Source: Simonsiella sp051414845
Lineage (GTDB): Bacteria; Pseudomonadota; Gammaproteobacteria; Burkholderiales; Neisseriaceae
Direction of reading: 5' to 3'
Assembly: GCA_051414845.1 (NCBI GenBank)
Contig: CP183313.1
Location: forward strand, 1,302,001-1,366,000
Length of the DNA stretch: 64,000 bases
Numbering within the stretch: the stretch's first letter is position 1; each line of letters starts with the position of its first letter. Below the pieces are notes generated by a model. The model was not told the DNA's origin and searched no databases. It was given only the letters and a program-made list of their open reading frames with translations. Below are positions 35,278 to 44,483 of the stretch, in pieces. The translations under genes were made by a program, and so were the position numbers.

Positions 35278-35309
35278 AAGGCTGTCTGAAACTTTTTCAG
35301 GCAGCCTTG
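35278..35309 (+). terminator. DUS-type terminator between convergent genes
   Basis: AAGGCTGTCTGAAA (one base off the DUS) pairs with TTTTTCAGGCAGCCTT, then GTTTTATTT; may serve both convergent genes. Confidence 0.6.
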
Positions 35310-35311
35310 TT

Positions 35312-36019
35312 TTATTTAATTAATTCAGCCAATCTTTCACCTACTTTCTGAATTGTTGAATTATGTTTTAATCCCGTTGGTGCATTTGGAAAAGGTAAGA
35401 CTGCCACAACCGTGCCATTTTCATTTCTTTTCCATTTTAAAACTACGTGTTCAATTTGTTCTTCATTAAATGATTTATAACCATCTGAAAAAGCAATATT
35501 AAATTCAGTTTCATAACTTTTTCCATAACAAATCACTAACTTAGGGCAATACTGCTTAACCCATTCATTCATTTTAGGAAAACGATAGCGATTGCACCAT
35601 CGGATATATTCATTTTTATTTTGAAACCCTGTAATTTCAGAAAATTCAGATGTCCATAAATTAGGGTCAGTATTTTTAAAAGAGATAGGATATAAATTGA
35701 GTTTGAAATAATTTGATGAGCTGCACCCTTTATTTAAAAAAGGCTTTTCTTGCTCTGCAAAAGCAACATATTCCCCAATATTTTTTCCACATAATGCTGC
35801 TAATAACTTATAAGTAACTATATTATATGGATAATATTCTAATTTTTCATAACCGAAATCAGGAGAAGCCTCCCATTTTTGATGAATGTAAGTCTTAAGT
35901 GATTCAGCAGAATCTCCCCCGCCCCATTCAATTCCACATACCCAAATAGATTGATTTTCTGGCGAACCAATAGAACCGCCATCACAACCCGAAAAATCTA
36001 ATAACCATTTGTCATTCAT
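35312..36019 (-). CDS. Unknown protein, possible uracil-DNA-glycosylase-like fold
   Basis: A 235-residue protein I do not recognise. It has no signal peptide or membrane segment. Visible features are an N-terminal WVCGIEWGGGDSAES, a middle with several Cys and aromatic residues, PKLVICYGKSYETEF, and near the end VLPFPNAPTGLKHNSTIQKV. The order GxEWGG ... PxLVIxxG ... LPFPN/H loosely recalls the uracil-DNA glycosylase superfamily, but that is only a pattern impression. Its base composition is clearly more A+T-rich than mnmG or kdsB, suggesting acquisition. It is tightly bounded by DUS pairs. Confidence 0.6.
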   Translation of the reverse strand: MNDKWLLDFSGCDGGSIGSPENQSIWVCGIEWGGGDSAESLKTYIHQKWEASPDFGYEKLEYYPYNIVTYKLLAALCGKNIGEYVAFAEQEKPFLNKGCSSSNYFKLNLYPISFKNTDPNLWTSEFSEITGFQNKNEYIRWCNRYRFPKMNEWVKQYCPKLVICYGKSYETEFNIAFSDGYKSFNEEQIEHVVLKWKRNENGTVVAVLPFPNAPTGLKHNSTIQKVGERLAELIK

Positions 36020-36044
36020 ATCATATCTCTTGTTTACTAAAAAT

Positions 36045-36075
36045 AGGCTGCCTGAAACTTTTCAGGCAGCCTTTT
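36045..36075. terminator. DUS-pair hairpin
   Basis: AGGCTGCCTGAAA (36045-36057) and TTTTCAGGCAGCC (from 36060) with T4, at the 3' end of mnmG and upstream of the unknown gene. Confidence 0.55.
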
Positions 36076-36077
36076 GA

Positions 36078-37967
36078 TTATCCGCGCGCTTCTTTAAACC
36101 CACGCTTCAAATGCACCATCAACAACGCCACCGCCGCAGGCGTAACCCCCGAAATGCGGCTCGCTTGCCCCACTGTTTCAGGTTTATGCGAGTTCAATTT
36201 TTGCTGCACTTCCGCCGACAAACCTTTCACTTTCGCATAATCAATATTTTCAGGCAGCCGCAGCGTTTCCAAATCGCGGCGCGTGTCAATTTCTTCGTTT
36301 TGACGGTCAATATAGCCTTGATATTTCACTTGAATTTCCACTTGTTCCACCACATCGTCCGACAACGACATTTCAGGCAGCGCGTTTGGCAGCGTCATCA
36401 AGTTCGCATAATCCAAATTCGGGCGGCGCAACAAATCGTGCAAATTCGCTTCACGCGATAATTTTTGCCCAAACACGCGCTCTTGTTCACTTTCAGACAG
36501 CTTCAATGGCGTGTACCAAATGGATTTAAGACGTTGAATTTCCTGTTCAATTTGTTCACGTTTGCGCTCAAACGCTTGCCATTGCGCCTCGCCGACCAAG
36601 CCGATTTTGTAGCCGTCTTCCGTCAAACGCATATCCGCATTGTCTTCGCGCAACTGCAAACGATATTCCGCACGGCTGGTAAACATGCGATACGGCTCGT
36701 TCACGCCTTTCGTAATCAAATCATCAACTAACACCCCCAAATACGCCTGTTCACGGCGCAACAAAAGCGGGTCTTGTTCGCGCACAAATTGCACCGCATT
36801 CGCGCCTGCCAACAAACCTTGCGCCGCTGCTTCTTCGTAACCCGTCGTGCCGTTGATTTGCCCTGCGAAAAATAAGCCGCCAATCGTCTTGGTTTCCAAG
36901 CTTGCTTTCAAATTTCGTGGGTCAAAATAATCGTATTCAATCGCGTAACCGGGGCGCAAAATGTGTGCATTTTCAAGACCTTTCATGCTGCGAACCAAAT
37001 CCAACTGAATATCAAACGGCAAGCTGGTAGAAATGCCATTCGGGTAATATTCGTGCGTGGTCAAGCCTTCGGGTTCAAGGAAAATTTGGTGGCTTTCCTT
37101 GTCAGCAAAACGGTTGATTTTGTCTTCAATAGACGGACAATAGCGCGGACCCACACCTTCAATTTTGCCTGTAAACATCGGGCTGCGGTCAAAACCTGAA
37201 CGGATAATGTCGTGTGTTTTTGTGTTGGTATGTGTAATCCAGCACGAAATCTGTTTCGGGTGCATGGACGCATTGCCGCGTACCGACATCACAGGAACGG
37301 GCGTGTCCCCAGGTTGCTCTTCCAGTTGCGAAAAATCAATGGTGCGACCGTCAATGCGTGGCGGCGTGCCTGTTTTTAAACGGCTTTGGGGCAAATTCAA
37401 TTCTTTCAGGCAGCCTGAAAGCCCTTGCGCGGCAGGGTCGCCAGCGCGTCCGCCCGCGTAATTTTCCAAACCGATGTGGATTTTGCCCGCCAAAAACGTG
37501 CCAGCCGTCAGCACCACCGCGCGCGCTTTGAAGGTAACGCCCATCGCCGTTTTCGCGCCAGCCACGCGGTCGCCGTCTAAAATAATGTCTTCCACCGCTT
37601 GTTGGAATAAATCCAGATTTTCTTGATTTTCAAGCATTTGGCGAATGGCGGCTTTGTATAAAATGCGGTCGGCTTGGGCGCGAGTGGCGCGAACCGCCGC
37701 GCCTTTGCTGGCGTTCAAGCGGCGAAATTGTATGCCCGACATATCGGTCGCCAACGCCATCGCGCCGCCGAGCGCGTCCAACTCGCGCACCAAATGCCCT
37801 TTGCCAATGCCGCCGATGGACGGATTGCACGACATTTGTCCAAGTGTTTCAATATTATGTGTGAGCAGCAGGGTTTTCGCGCCCATGCGCGCGGCGGCGA
37901 GTGCGGCTTCCGTGCCAGCGTGTCCGCCGCCAACGACGATGACGTCGTAAGTTGTGGGGTAAATCAT
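36078..37967 (-). CDS. mnmG: tRNA uridine-5-carboxymethylaminomethyl modification enzyme MnmG (GidA)
   Basis: FAD protein that with MnmE modifies the wobble uridine (cmnm5U34). From ATG 37967 the length is 629. The dinucleotide fold GGGHAG is at 13-18 in TYDVIVVGGGHAGTEAALAA. Also seen: SCNPSIGGIGKGHLVRELDA, LKTGTPPRIDGRTID, and the C-terminal RISGVTPAAVALLMVHLK. A longer frame to 38024 consists of DUS-encoded residues and is rejected. No mnmE or rsmG neighbour. Confidence 0.96.
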   Translation of the reverse strand: MIYPTTYDVIVVGGGHAGTEAALAAARMGAKTLLLTHNIETLGQMSCNPSIGGIGKGHLVRELDALGGAMALATDMSGIQFRRLNASKGAAVRATRAQADRILYKAAIRQMLENQENLDLFQQAVEDIILDGDRVAGAKTAMGVTFKARAVVLTAGTFLAGKIHIGLENYAGGRAGDPAAQGLSGCLKELNLPQSRLKTGTPPRIDGRTIDFSQLEEQPGDTPVPVMSVRGNASMHPKQISCWITHTNTKTHDIIRSGFDRSPMFTGKIEGVGPRYCPSIEDKINRFADKESHQIFLEPEGLTTHEYYPNGISTSLPFDIQLDLVRSMKGLENAHILRPGYAIEYDYFDPRNLKASLETKTIGGLFFAGQINGTTGYEEAAAQGLLAGANAVQFVREQDPLLLRREQAYLGVLVDDLITKGVNEPYRMFTSRAEYRLQLREDNADMRLTEDGYKIGLVGEAQWQAFERKREQIEQEIQRLKSIWYTPLKLSESEQERVFGQKLSREANLHDLLRRPNLDYANLMTLPNALPEMSLSDDVVEQVEIQVKYQGYIDRQNEEIDTRRDLETLRLPENIDYAKVKGLSAEVQQKLNSHKPETVGQASRISGVTPAAVALLMVHLKRGFKEARG

Positions 37968-38056
37968 GTTGTGTGTTTCTTTCGGTTTAATGTTTTCAGG
38001 CAGCCTGAAACCTTTGCAAAACACTTTCAGGCAGCCTGAAATCTAACTAGTTCGTC

Positions 38057-38153
38057 ATTCCCGCGCAGGCGGGAATCTATCGTTGATATCCATAAATCTT
38101 TGATAAAAAATAGAAACCAAAAATCAAAGTTAGATTCCCGCCTGCGCGGGAAT
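38057..38153. repeat. Inverted pair of dRS3-like repeats (NIME-type unit)
   Basis: ATTCCCGCGCAGGCGGGAAT at 38057-38076 and ATTCCCGCCTGCGCGGGAAT at 38134-38153, separated by 57 bp; the inversion extends outward (GTC...GAC) and inward (CTA/TAG). The 20-mer fits the dRS3 consensus ATTCCC(N8)GGGAAT of neisserial intergenic mosaic elements. In Neisseria dRS3 is also a target for filamentous prophage integration. Confidence 0.85.
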
Positions 38154-38208
38154 GACGGTAGATTGAAAACTTTCTGAGTTTTGCAAAGGTTTTAGCCTGA
38201 AAAGGGAA

Positions 38209-38280
38209 GTAGGGTGTGTGGCGAAAAGCTAAGCACGCGCTCAATGGAAAACGCGTGCGTGCGTACCGCACACACCCTAC
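38209..38280. repeat. GTAGGGTGTGTGG palindromic repeat, copy 2
   Basis: A 72-bp unit starting GTAGGGTGTGTGGCGAAAAG and ending GTACCGCACACACCCTAC, close to 25384-25454. Terminal 11-13 bases are inverted. The gene-free stretch 38025-38493 consists of this, the dRS3 pair and DUS words, plus TATAAT at 38436-38441 as a possible gap promoter element. Confidence 0.65.
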
Positions 38281-38493
38281 GTCAATAGGTTTCAGGCTGC
38301 CATTATTTTGTTCAAAATAATGGGGGCGGATTTTACGCCATTTCAGGCTGCCTGAAAATGTTGTTTTGTTTGCGAAAATAGGATTGAGCCAAATTTCAGG
38401 CTACCTGAAATGTAGTCGCATGTAGTTTTCTGCGTTATAATGCGCGCCGTCCGAAGAGACACAAAGCAACTCGACTCTAACAAAGGAAAAACA

Positions 38494-39522
38494 ATGAGCA
38501 TTAAAGTAGCGATTAATGGCTATGGACGCATTGGACGACAAGTGGTCCGCGCGATTTATGAATATGATTTAACAGAACAATTTGAAATAGTTTCCATCAA
38601 CGGCAGCGGCGATTTAGCCACCAACGCACATTTAATTCAATTCGACACCGTACACGGTCGTTTCCCTGCCAAAGTAGAACAAAACGGCAAGCATTTAATC
38701 ATCAATGGCGACAAAATTCCTTTCTTTTCAACGCGTAATCCTGCTGAATTGCCATGGCGCGAATTGGGCGTGGATTTGGTGATGGAATGTACGGGCGCAT
38801 TTTGTAGTAAGGCGAAAGCGCAAGTGCATTTGGATGCGGGCGCGAAAAAAGTGTTGATTTCTGCGCCCGCGGAAAAAGATGTGGATGCAACCATTGTTTA
38901 TGGTGTGAATCACGATATTTTAACGCCCGATATGACGGTTGTTTCCAATGGTTCTTGCACCACCAACTGTCTTGCGCCTGTGGCACAAACTTTGCATAAC
39001 GCGTTGGGTATTGAAAAAGGTTTGATGACCACCATTCACGCGGTAACCAACGACCAAGTGATTACCGATGTGCGCCACAAAGATTTGCGCCGTGCGCGCA
39101 GTGCGATGGAAAACATGATTCCGACCAAAACAGGCGCGGCAAAAGCAGTGGGCGAAGTGCTGCCTGAATTGAATGGCAAATTGGACGGCTGGGCGATTCG
39201 CGTGCCAACTGTGAATGTTTCTTTGGTGGATTTAACTTTTGAAGCCAGTCGCGATACTACGGTAGACGAAATAAATGCCTTGTTAAAAGCTGCTGCGGAT
39301 GGCAAATTAAATGGCGTGATGGGCTACAATACTTTGCCTTTGGTGTCTTGTGATTTCAATCATCGTCCGCAAGCGAGCTTTTTTGATGCGACTTTAACCA
39401 AAGTTTCCGAAGGCAATTTGGTGAAAGTGTTTGCTTGGTACGATAACGAATGGGGCTTTTCATGCCAAATGTTGAACACCGCACGCGCGATGTTTGGCGA
39501 AGAAGTGCGTTTGGTAGAATAA
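38494..39522 (+). CDS. gap: Glyceraldehyde-3-phosphate dehydrogenase, type I
   Basis: Oxidises glyceraldehyde-3-phosphate with NAD(P) and phosphate. From ATG 38494 (AAAGGAAAAACA upstream) it is 342 residues. GYGRIGR at 9-15 binds the cofactor; catalytic Cys155 lies in SNGSCTTNC; later IPTKTGAAKAVGEVLPELNG and VFAWYDNEWGFSCQML. SINGSGDL replaces the usual ND after beta-2, and PWRELGVD and DFNHRPQASF recall erythrose-4-phosphate dehydrogenase and the second neisserial GAPDH (GapA-2-like). Cofactor preference may therefore differ from the glycolytic enzyme. Confidence 0.9.
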   Translation: MSIKVAINGYGRIGRQVVRAIYEYDLTEQFEIVSINGSGDLATNAHLIQFDTVHGRFPAKVEQNGKHLIINGDKIPFFSTRNPAELPWRELGVDLVMECTGAFCSKAKAQVHLDAGAKKVLISAPAEKDVDATIVYGVNHDILTPDMTVVSNGSCTTNCLAPVAQTLHNALGIEKGLMTTIHAVTNDQVITDVRHKDLRRARSAMENMIPTKTGAAKAVGEVLPELNGKLDGWAIRVPTVNVSLVDLTFEASRDTTVDEINALLKAAADGKLNGVMGYNTLPLVSCDFNHRPQASFFDATLTKVSEGNLVKVFAWYDNEWGFSCQMLNTARAMFGEEVRLVE

Positions 39523-39551
39523 AAACTACACTGCAGTACATTTTATTAAAC

Positions 39552-39591
39552 AAGGCTGCCTGAAAACAATGAAGTTTTCAAGCAGCCTTTT
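39552..39591. terminator. Convergent DUS-type terminator between gap and ribA
   Basis: AAGGCTGCCTGAAAAC pairs with GTTTTCAAGCAGCCTTTT (one mismatch); T4 on one side and A-rich on the other. Confidence 0.7.
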
Positions 39592-39610
39592 GGTGTTGAA
39601 TAAGAAGAAA

Positions 39611-40210
39611 TTAATCATCCATCATGTGGTTGAGTTTATCGGCTTTGGTATCTAAATAAGCTTGGTTTTCAGGATTCATACCCACATGCAAGGGGACGCG
39701 TTCAATGATTTCAATTCCGCAATCGCGCAAGGTTTGGATTTTTTCGGGATTGTTGGTGAGTAAACGCACGGATTCGATGCCTAAATGTTCATAAATATGT
39801 TTGGCAATGGAAAAGTCGCGTGCGTCAATCGGCAAGCCTAAGGCGAGATTAGCTTCGACAGTATCCATACCCTCGTCTTGCAAGGCGTAGGCGCGGATTT
39901 TGTTGATTAAACCAATGCCGCGTCCTTCTTGGCGCAGATAGACAATTGCGCCGCGCCCTGCTTGTTGCACAGCTTGCATGGCGGCTTGTAGTTGTGGACC
40001 GCAATCGCATTTTTGTGAGAAAAGTGCGTCACCTGTTAAGCATTCGGAATGCACACGGGATAATACGGGTTCGCCGTTGGCAACATCGCCCATAACGATC
40101 GCAGTGTGCTCTTGTCCTGTGCGCGTGTCGATAAAGCCGTGCATTTGGAATACGCCGTATTCGGTGGGCAGACGGCAGGATGTGATATGTTCAATCGGAT
40201 TGTGATACAT
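39611..40210 (-). CDS. ribA: GTP cyclohydrolase II
   Basis: First committed step of riboflavin synthesis. The 199-residue protein is stand-alone (no RibB domain). Zinc ligands Cys57, Cys68 and Cys70 lie in VHSECLTGDALFSQKCDCG; catalytic residues in AIVYLRQEGRGIGLINKI and LLTNNPEKI are present. ATG 40210 gives the usual N-terminus. A GAF-like protein gene lies 56 bp upstream, with a DUS between. Confidence 0.95.
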   Translation of the reverse strand: MYHNPIEHITSCRLPTEYGVFQMHGFIDTRTGQEHTAIVMGDVANGEPVLSRVHSECLTGDALFSQKCDCGPQLQAAMQAVQQAGRGAIVYLRQEGRGIGLINKIRAYALQDEGMDTVEANLALGLPIDARDFSIAKHIYEHLGIESVRLLTNNPEKIQTLRDCGIEIIERVPLHVGMNPENQAYLDTKADKLNHMMDD

Positions 40211-40266
40211 AATTAAAATATAAAATAAAACAGCAGCTTGAACATTTTCTCAGGCTGCCTGAAAAG

Positions 40267-40911
40267 TTATTCGTTGTCGTCGTTGATGGTGCGTGGCAAT
40301 AATGCTCGCATTAAAGGCAATACGCCTAAACTAAACCCTACCCAGTTTGCCAATTCGTTTTCAGGCAGCATGGTGGGATTTTCTAAATGCAAAACACCAT
40401 ACACAATGCCATCTTCACCTGCGATGGGCAAACTGGCTTGACATTCAGCGCGACGATTGTGTTCACCCAATAGTTCATGAATTGCCAACCAATGCGCTAC
40501 ATTTTCGGCAATATTTGCCCAGCCTGAATGTGCGGTGCGCGCGGCTAAATAATGCTGCACACTGTCGCTGTTTACCGCAACGTGATTTTCTAATGGCTCA
40601 CCCAGTTGCACCAAACGAATTAAATCACCGCTGGTGGCATTGCTATCATTGTTTTCAGGCAGCCAAGCATACAAAGCGGCAGACTGAATGGGATGACGCG
40701 AATACAGGGAATCCAGTGCCATAAATAAAGACTTGATTTGGCTTTCTTGCTTTTGGATATATTCAGGCAGCCTATCGTGTTGCCACACAGTTGATTCAAT
40801 ATGCGCTTGCCCATTTTCGATAACGGCTTGCGTACTTGCGCGCGCGACAGCAATATCTTGGCACGAGAGTTTTAAGGCTTGGGTTTGTAGGTAATCTTGG
40901 ATTTGTTTCAT
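40267..40911 (-). CDS. GAF-domain-like protein of unknown function
   Basis: A soluble protein of 214 residues from ATG 40911 (an in-frame TTG lies at 40926). The first half is helical and charged (QIQDYLQTQALKL, IQKQESQIKSLFMALDSLY). The second half resembles a GAF sensor domain, with SAALYAWLP, ASLPIAGEDGIVYGVLHLEN and LANWVGFSLGVLPLMRALLP. Partner or ligand unknown. It shares direction with the roadblock-like gene upstream and ribA downstream, but DUS words separate each. Confidence 0.6.
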   Translation of the reverse strand: MKQIQDYLQTQALKLSCQDIAVARASTQAVIENGQAHIESTVWQHDRLPEYIQKQESQIKSLFMALDSLYSRHPIQSAALYAWLPENNDSNATSGDLIRLVQLGEPLENHVAVNSDSVQHYLAARTAHSGWANIAENVAHWLAIHELLGEHNRRAECQASLPIAGEDGIVYGVLHLENPTMLPENELANWVGFSLGVLPLMRALLPRTINDDNE

Positions 40912-41088
40912 GATGATGTTATGCAATGATTTGCGTGGCTATATGGTGGGCATATGCTTAATTTCAAGTTTTCAGGCTGCCTGAAAGTTGTCATAGATTG
41001 CCGTTTTTGGCTTAAGGCATTGATAAAAAATTTCTCGTCAAGCTTTTTTAACTTGACGAGACAATGATTTGTCTCCAAGATTGTATTT

Positions 41089-41605
41089 TTAAGCGTGTGC
41101 CATATTATAGGCTTTTTCCACTTGCGGTACGACCATATGGGCTTCACGCAACATCATGCCCAATGTGTTGCCATTGTCTTTGCATGAAAAAACGCACACC
41201 AAATTAGCATGATAAGGTAGGCGCAATAAGAGATACACGGTTCCACTACCATTAACAATGATTTCATTAAAATTGCTTGGTTGGTCTGCTTTCTCTTGAT
41301 GTAAATTCTTAAATATTTCAGCAACTTTAACCATATTAGGCGCATTAAATAAGTCGGTCGTTGCTGAAGCGACTAACTGCACTACTTCTTTTGGCAAAGC
41401 TGTTGAAGTCTCCATAGCGATTAATTGATTAGTGCTAATATCAACAAATGCAACCGCCTTGCAATCGCTGAATTTTTTGAGTGTTATCGAGAAAATTTGA
41501 TTCACTTCTGGATATTTATTGGCATCCGAATGTGAAGACAAAGAAGATTTGGACTGTGTAACGCTGTATCGCTCGAAGAAGAAAATATTTTTTTAATAAA
41601 GACAT
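41089..41605 (-). CDS. Roadblock/LC7-like protein, 5' end uncertain (A7 tract)
   Basis: The clear open part (41089-41541, 150 residues) looks like a roadblock/LC7 domain: a helix with VNQIFSITLKKFSDCKAVAFVDIST, a beta strand, LVASATTDLFNAPNMVKVAEIFK, then VNGSGTVYLLLRLPYHANLVCVF. Such proteins often partner with small GTPases such as MglA, but none is visible nearby. The open frame has no ATG near its start, only TTG 41541. ATG 41605 would read MSLLKN... into the same domain if the A7 run at 41588-41594 had six bases. So the start is either a TTG or frame-broken. Confidence 0.5.
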
Positions 41606-41773
41606 AATGAGTGCAGGTGTTTATTTTAACAGTGAAAATAAATAATAAAAAATGGATTTTTGTTCAATAACAATTTTCCGTTGGCATGCCATCATTGTTT
41701 AAGTGATAGATAAAGCCAAGAATAGCGTTATTAAACAAAAATCCAAATTTTAAACAATTATATTGTCACTATT

Positions 41774-43444
41774 CTATTTGAATAATTCACACGTACCGTC
41801 TTCTGAACAATTTGCCTGACGATAAAGTTTAACCAAACGCGCAGTAGACGCGTCATGTTGCTGCGGGTCAATACTGCCATTTAGCTCAGCAAGAATAGTT
41901 TTTGCCAATTGTTTACCCAGCTCTACGCCCCATTGGTCAAAGCTGTTAATCCCCCAAATAATGCCCTGTACAAACACTTTGTGTTCATACATCGCAATCA
42001 AGCTACCCATGTTGCGCGGATTAACTTTATTCATCAAAATCAAGTTGGTTGGGCGGTTACCGCTGAAGGTTTTATGCGGCACGAGTGCTTCAATTTGACT
42101 TTCAGGCAGTCCTTGTGCTTGCAGTTCAGCGCGTGCTTCTTCGGGCGTTTTGCCACGCATAAAGGCTTCGGCTTGCGCGAATACGTTGGACAACAAAATT
42201 TCGTGGTGTCCTGGTAAATTGCTGCGTTTTTCTAGGCTGGCAATCAAATCAATCGGCGTAACGTGCGTGCCTTGGTGCAGCAATTGGAAGAAGGCGTGTT
42301 GTCCGTTAATCCCTGTTTCGCCCCAAATGATTGGGCCTGTTTCGGTAGCAACGGGCGTGCCGTCCATTTGTACTTGTTTGCCGTTGGATTCCATGTCCAA
42401 TTGTTGGATGAATTTGGGCAAACGGTGTAAATGTTGGTCGTATGGCGCAATGACGTGGCTGCCGCCGCCGTAAAAATTGAGGTACCAAATACCAATCAAA
42501 GCCAGTGTAGCAGGCAGGTTGCGCTCTAGTGGCGTGTTGATGAAATGTTGGTCCATCAAGTGCGCACCGTTGAGCATTTCAATGAAGTTTTCTTCGCCCA
42601 AATACAGCATAATCGGCAAGCCAATCGCTGACCACAAGCTATAGCGACCGCCGACCCAGTCCCAAAATTCAAACATGTGGTCGGTGTCAATGCCAAATTC
42701 GGCAACGGCTTTTTTGTTGGTAGAAACAGCAACGAAATGTTTGGCAATATCTTCTTCGCTACCTTCTTTTAAGAACCATTTGCGCGCGGTTTGAGCGTTG
42801 GTAATGGTTTCTTGGGTGGTAAAGGTTTTGGAGGCGATGATGAATAAAGTCGTTTCAGGGTGTACTTTTTCCAATACGTCGCGCAATTGTGAGCCGTCCA
42901 CATTAGACACAAAGTGCATACGCAAACGCGGATGACCAAAGTTTTTCAGCGCGGTACACATCATCAACGGGCCTAAATCCGAGCCACCAATACCAATGTT
43001 CACGACATCAGTAATCACTTGATTTGTATAGCCTAACCACTCGCCGCTACGAATCGCATGAGCAAAATCGCCCATTTTGCGCAACACTTTATTCACTTCA
43101 GGCATCACATCTTCGCCATCCACCTCAATCGGCGAATTGGTGCGATTACGCAAAGCAACGTGCAACACAGCACGGTTTTCCGTTTCGTTAATTTTGTCGC
43201 CATGAAACATTTTTTTCATGCGTTCAGGCACGCCCGCTTCTTTTGCTAAAGCAACCAAATCCGCCATCACTTCATCATTGATGCGATTTTTAGAATAATC
43301 AACGCTAATACCGCCTACTTCCAACCAATAACGTTCCGCACGCGTAGGGTCTTCTTCAAACCATTGACGCATATGAATGTTTTTAGTTTGTTCAAAATCG
43401 TTTTCTAGCTTTTGCCAAGCAGCATAATCAATTGGATGTGTCAT
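41774..43444 (-). CDS. pgi: Glucose-6-phosphate isomerase
   Basis: Interconverts glucose-6-P and fructose-6-P. From ATG 43444, with GAGGA eight bases upstream, it is 556 residues. Signatures: VVNIGIGGSDLGPLM, FIIASKTFTTQETITNAQTA, GGRYSLWSAIGLPIML, GVELGKQLAKTILAEL near the C-terminus. It is followed upstream by hexR in the same direction, the neisserial order. Confidence 0.97.
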   Translation of the reverse strand: MTHPIDYAAWQKLENDFEQTKNIHMRQWFEEDPTRAERYWLEVGGISVDYSKNRINDEVMADLVALAKEAGVPERMKKMFHGDKINETENRAVLHVALRNRTNSPIEVDGEDVMPEVNKVLRKMGDFAHAIRSGEWLGYTNQVITDVVNIGIGGSDLGPLMMCTALKNFGHPRLRMHFVSNVDGSQLRDVLEKVHPETTLFIIASKTFTTQETITNAQTARKWFLKEGSEEDIAKHFVAVSTNKKAVAEFGIDTDHMFEFWDWVGGRYSLWSAIGLPIMLYLGEENFIEMLNGAHLMDQHFINTPLERNLPATLALIGIWYLNFYGGGSHVIAPYDQHLHRLPKFIQQLDMESNGKQVQMDGTPVATETGPIIWGETGINGQHAFFQLLHQGTHVTPIDLIASLEKRSNLPGHHEILLSNVFAQAEAFMRGKTPEEARAELQAQGLPESQIEALVPHKTFSGNRPTNLILMNKVNPRNMGSLIAMYEHKVFVQGIIWGINSFDQWGVELGKQLAKTILAELNGSIDPQQHDASTARLVKLYRQANCSEDGTCELFK

Positions 43445-43589
43445 ATTAAAATCCTCAACTTGAAATAATCTTACGAACCAGATAATAAAGAAATTTATTT
43501 CATTCGTCATGCATTTTTGCGACTAACCGAAGTAAATTTGTATTACATCAAGCTTTCAGGCAGCCTGAAATATAAGGCTGCCTGAAACA

Positions 43590-44450
43590 TTATTTCTCAT
43601 CATCATTTTCAAAAGCGCGATGATGGCGATTTACACTACGTTTAACCTTTTCCAACTGAAAACTTGCCGTTTCGCCTAAACGCAACGCCAAGCCAATTGC
43701 CAAAATATCAATCACCGCCAATTGCAGCAACCGCGACACCATCGGCGTGTAACGGCTGCTATCTTCCTGCACCTGAATCGCCAACACACAATCCGCCAAC
43801 TGCGCCAAAGGACTATCAAAACGCGTAATCGCAATCACCTGCGCGCCATTTTCCTTCGCAATGCTCACCGCGTCCAACACCTCAATAGACGAGCCCGAAT
43901 TAGAAATTACCACCAGCACATCTTGCGGACTCAACACCGCCGCCGCCATCAACTGAATATGCGTGTCCGAATACGCCACAGTAGAAATGCCAAAACGGAA
44001 AAACTTATGCTGCGCGTCCTGCGCCACAATCCCCGAGTTGCCCACACCATAAAACTCAATCCGTCGCGCGTGCGTCAACATCGCAATCGCATTTTCCAGC
44101 TCATTTTCATTTAGGCTGCGACGCGCCCCCAAAAGTGCTGCCGCTGTATTACCCAACACCTTCTCCATCACATCGCCCATCGTATCATCAGTATTCAATT
44201 CCGCATGAACAAACGGCAAGCCCGCATTGCTAATACTCGCTGACAAAGCTAACTTAAATTCAGGCAGCCCCTTGTAGTTCAAAGTACGACAAAAACGTAT
44301 CACCGTCGGCTGCGACACCTGCGCGCGCTCCGCAATCTCCGCCACTGCCGCATGGACAAACCATTTCGGTTCAGCCAAAGCCACTTCCGCCACCTTGCGC
44401 TCGGCAGAAGACAAACTGTCTAATTGTTCACTAATTTTACTTAACATCAT
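43590..44450 (-). CDS. hexR: HexR-type RpiR-family transcriptional regulator
   Basis: Regulator of central sugar metabolism. It has an N-terminal HTH_6 domain (LSKISEQLDSLSSAERKVAE, then AERAQVSQPTVIRFCRTLNY) and a C-terminal SIS sugar-isomerase domain (RRIEFYGVGNSGIVAQDAQ, DVLVVISNSGSSIEVLDAV) that binds a phosphosugar. In Neisseria and Pseudomonas HexR controls zwf, edd, eda and pgi-linked genes and responds to KDPG. Starts at ATG 44450 or 44447. It precedes pgi with a DUS pair between. Confidence 0.9.
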   Translation of the reverse strand: MMLSKISEQLDSLSSAERKVAEVALAEPKWFVHAAVAEIAERAQVSQPTVIRFCRTLNYKGLPEFKLALSASISNAGLPFVHAELNTDDTMGDVMEKVLGNTAAALLGARRSLNENELENAIAMLTHARRIEFYGVGNSGIVAQDAQHKFFRFGISTVAYSDTHIQLMAAAVLSPQDVLVVISNSGSSIEVLDAVSIAKENGAQVIAITRFDSPLAQLADCVLAIQVQEDSSRYTPMVSRLLQLAVIDILAIGLALRLGETASFQLEKVKRSVNRHHRAFENDDEK

Positions 44451-44483
44451 GATTAACAATCGCTTTCTTACTAATATAACTTT

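Noticed and set aside
37968..38024. N-terminal extension of mnmG
   Set aside because: The extra residues are encoded by a DUS and the typical MnmG start is at 37967.
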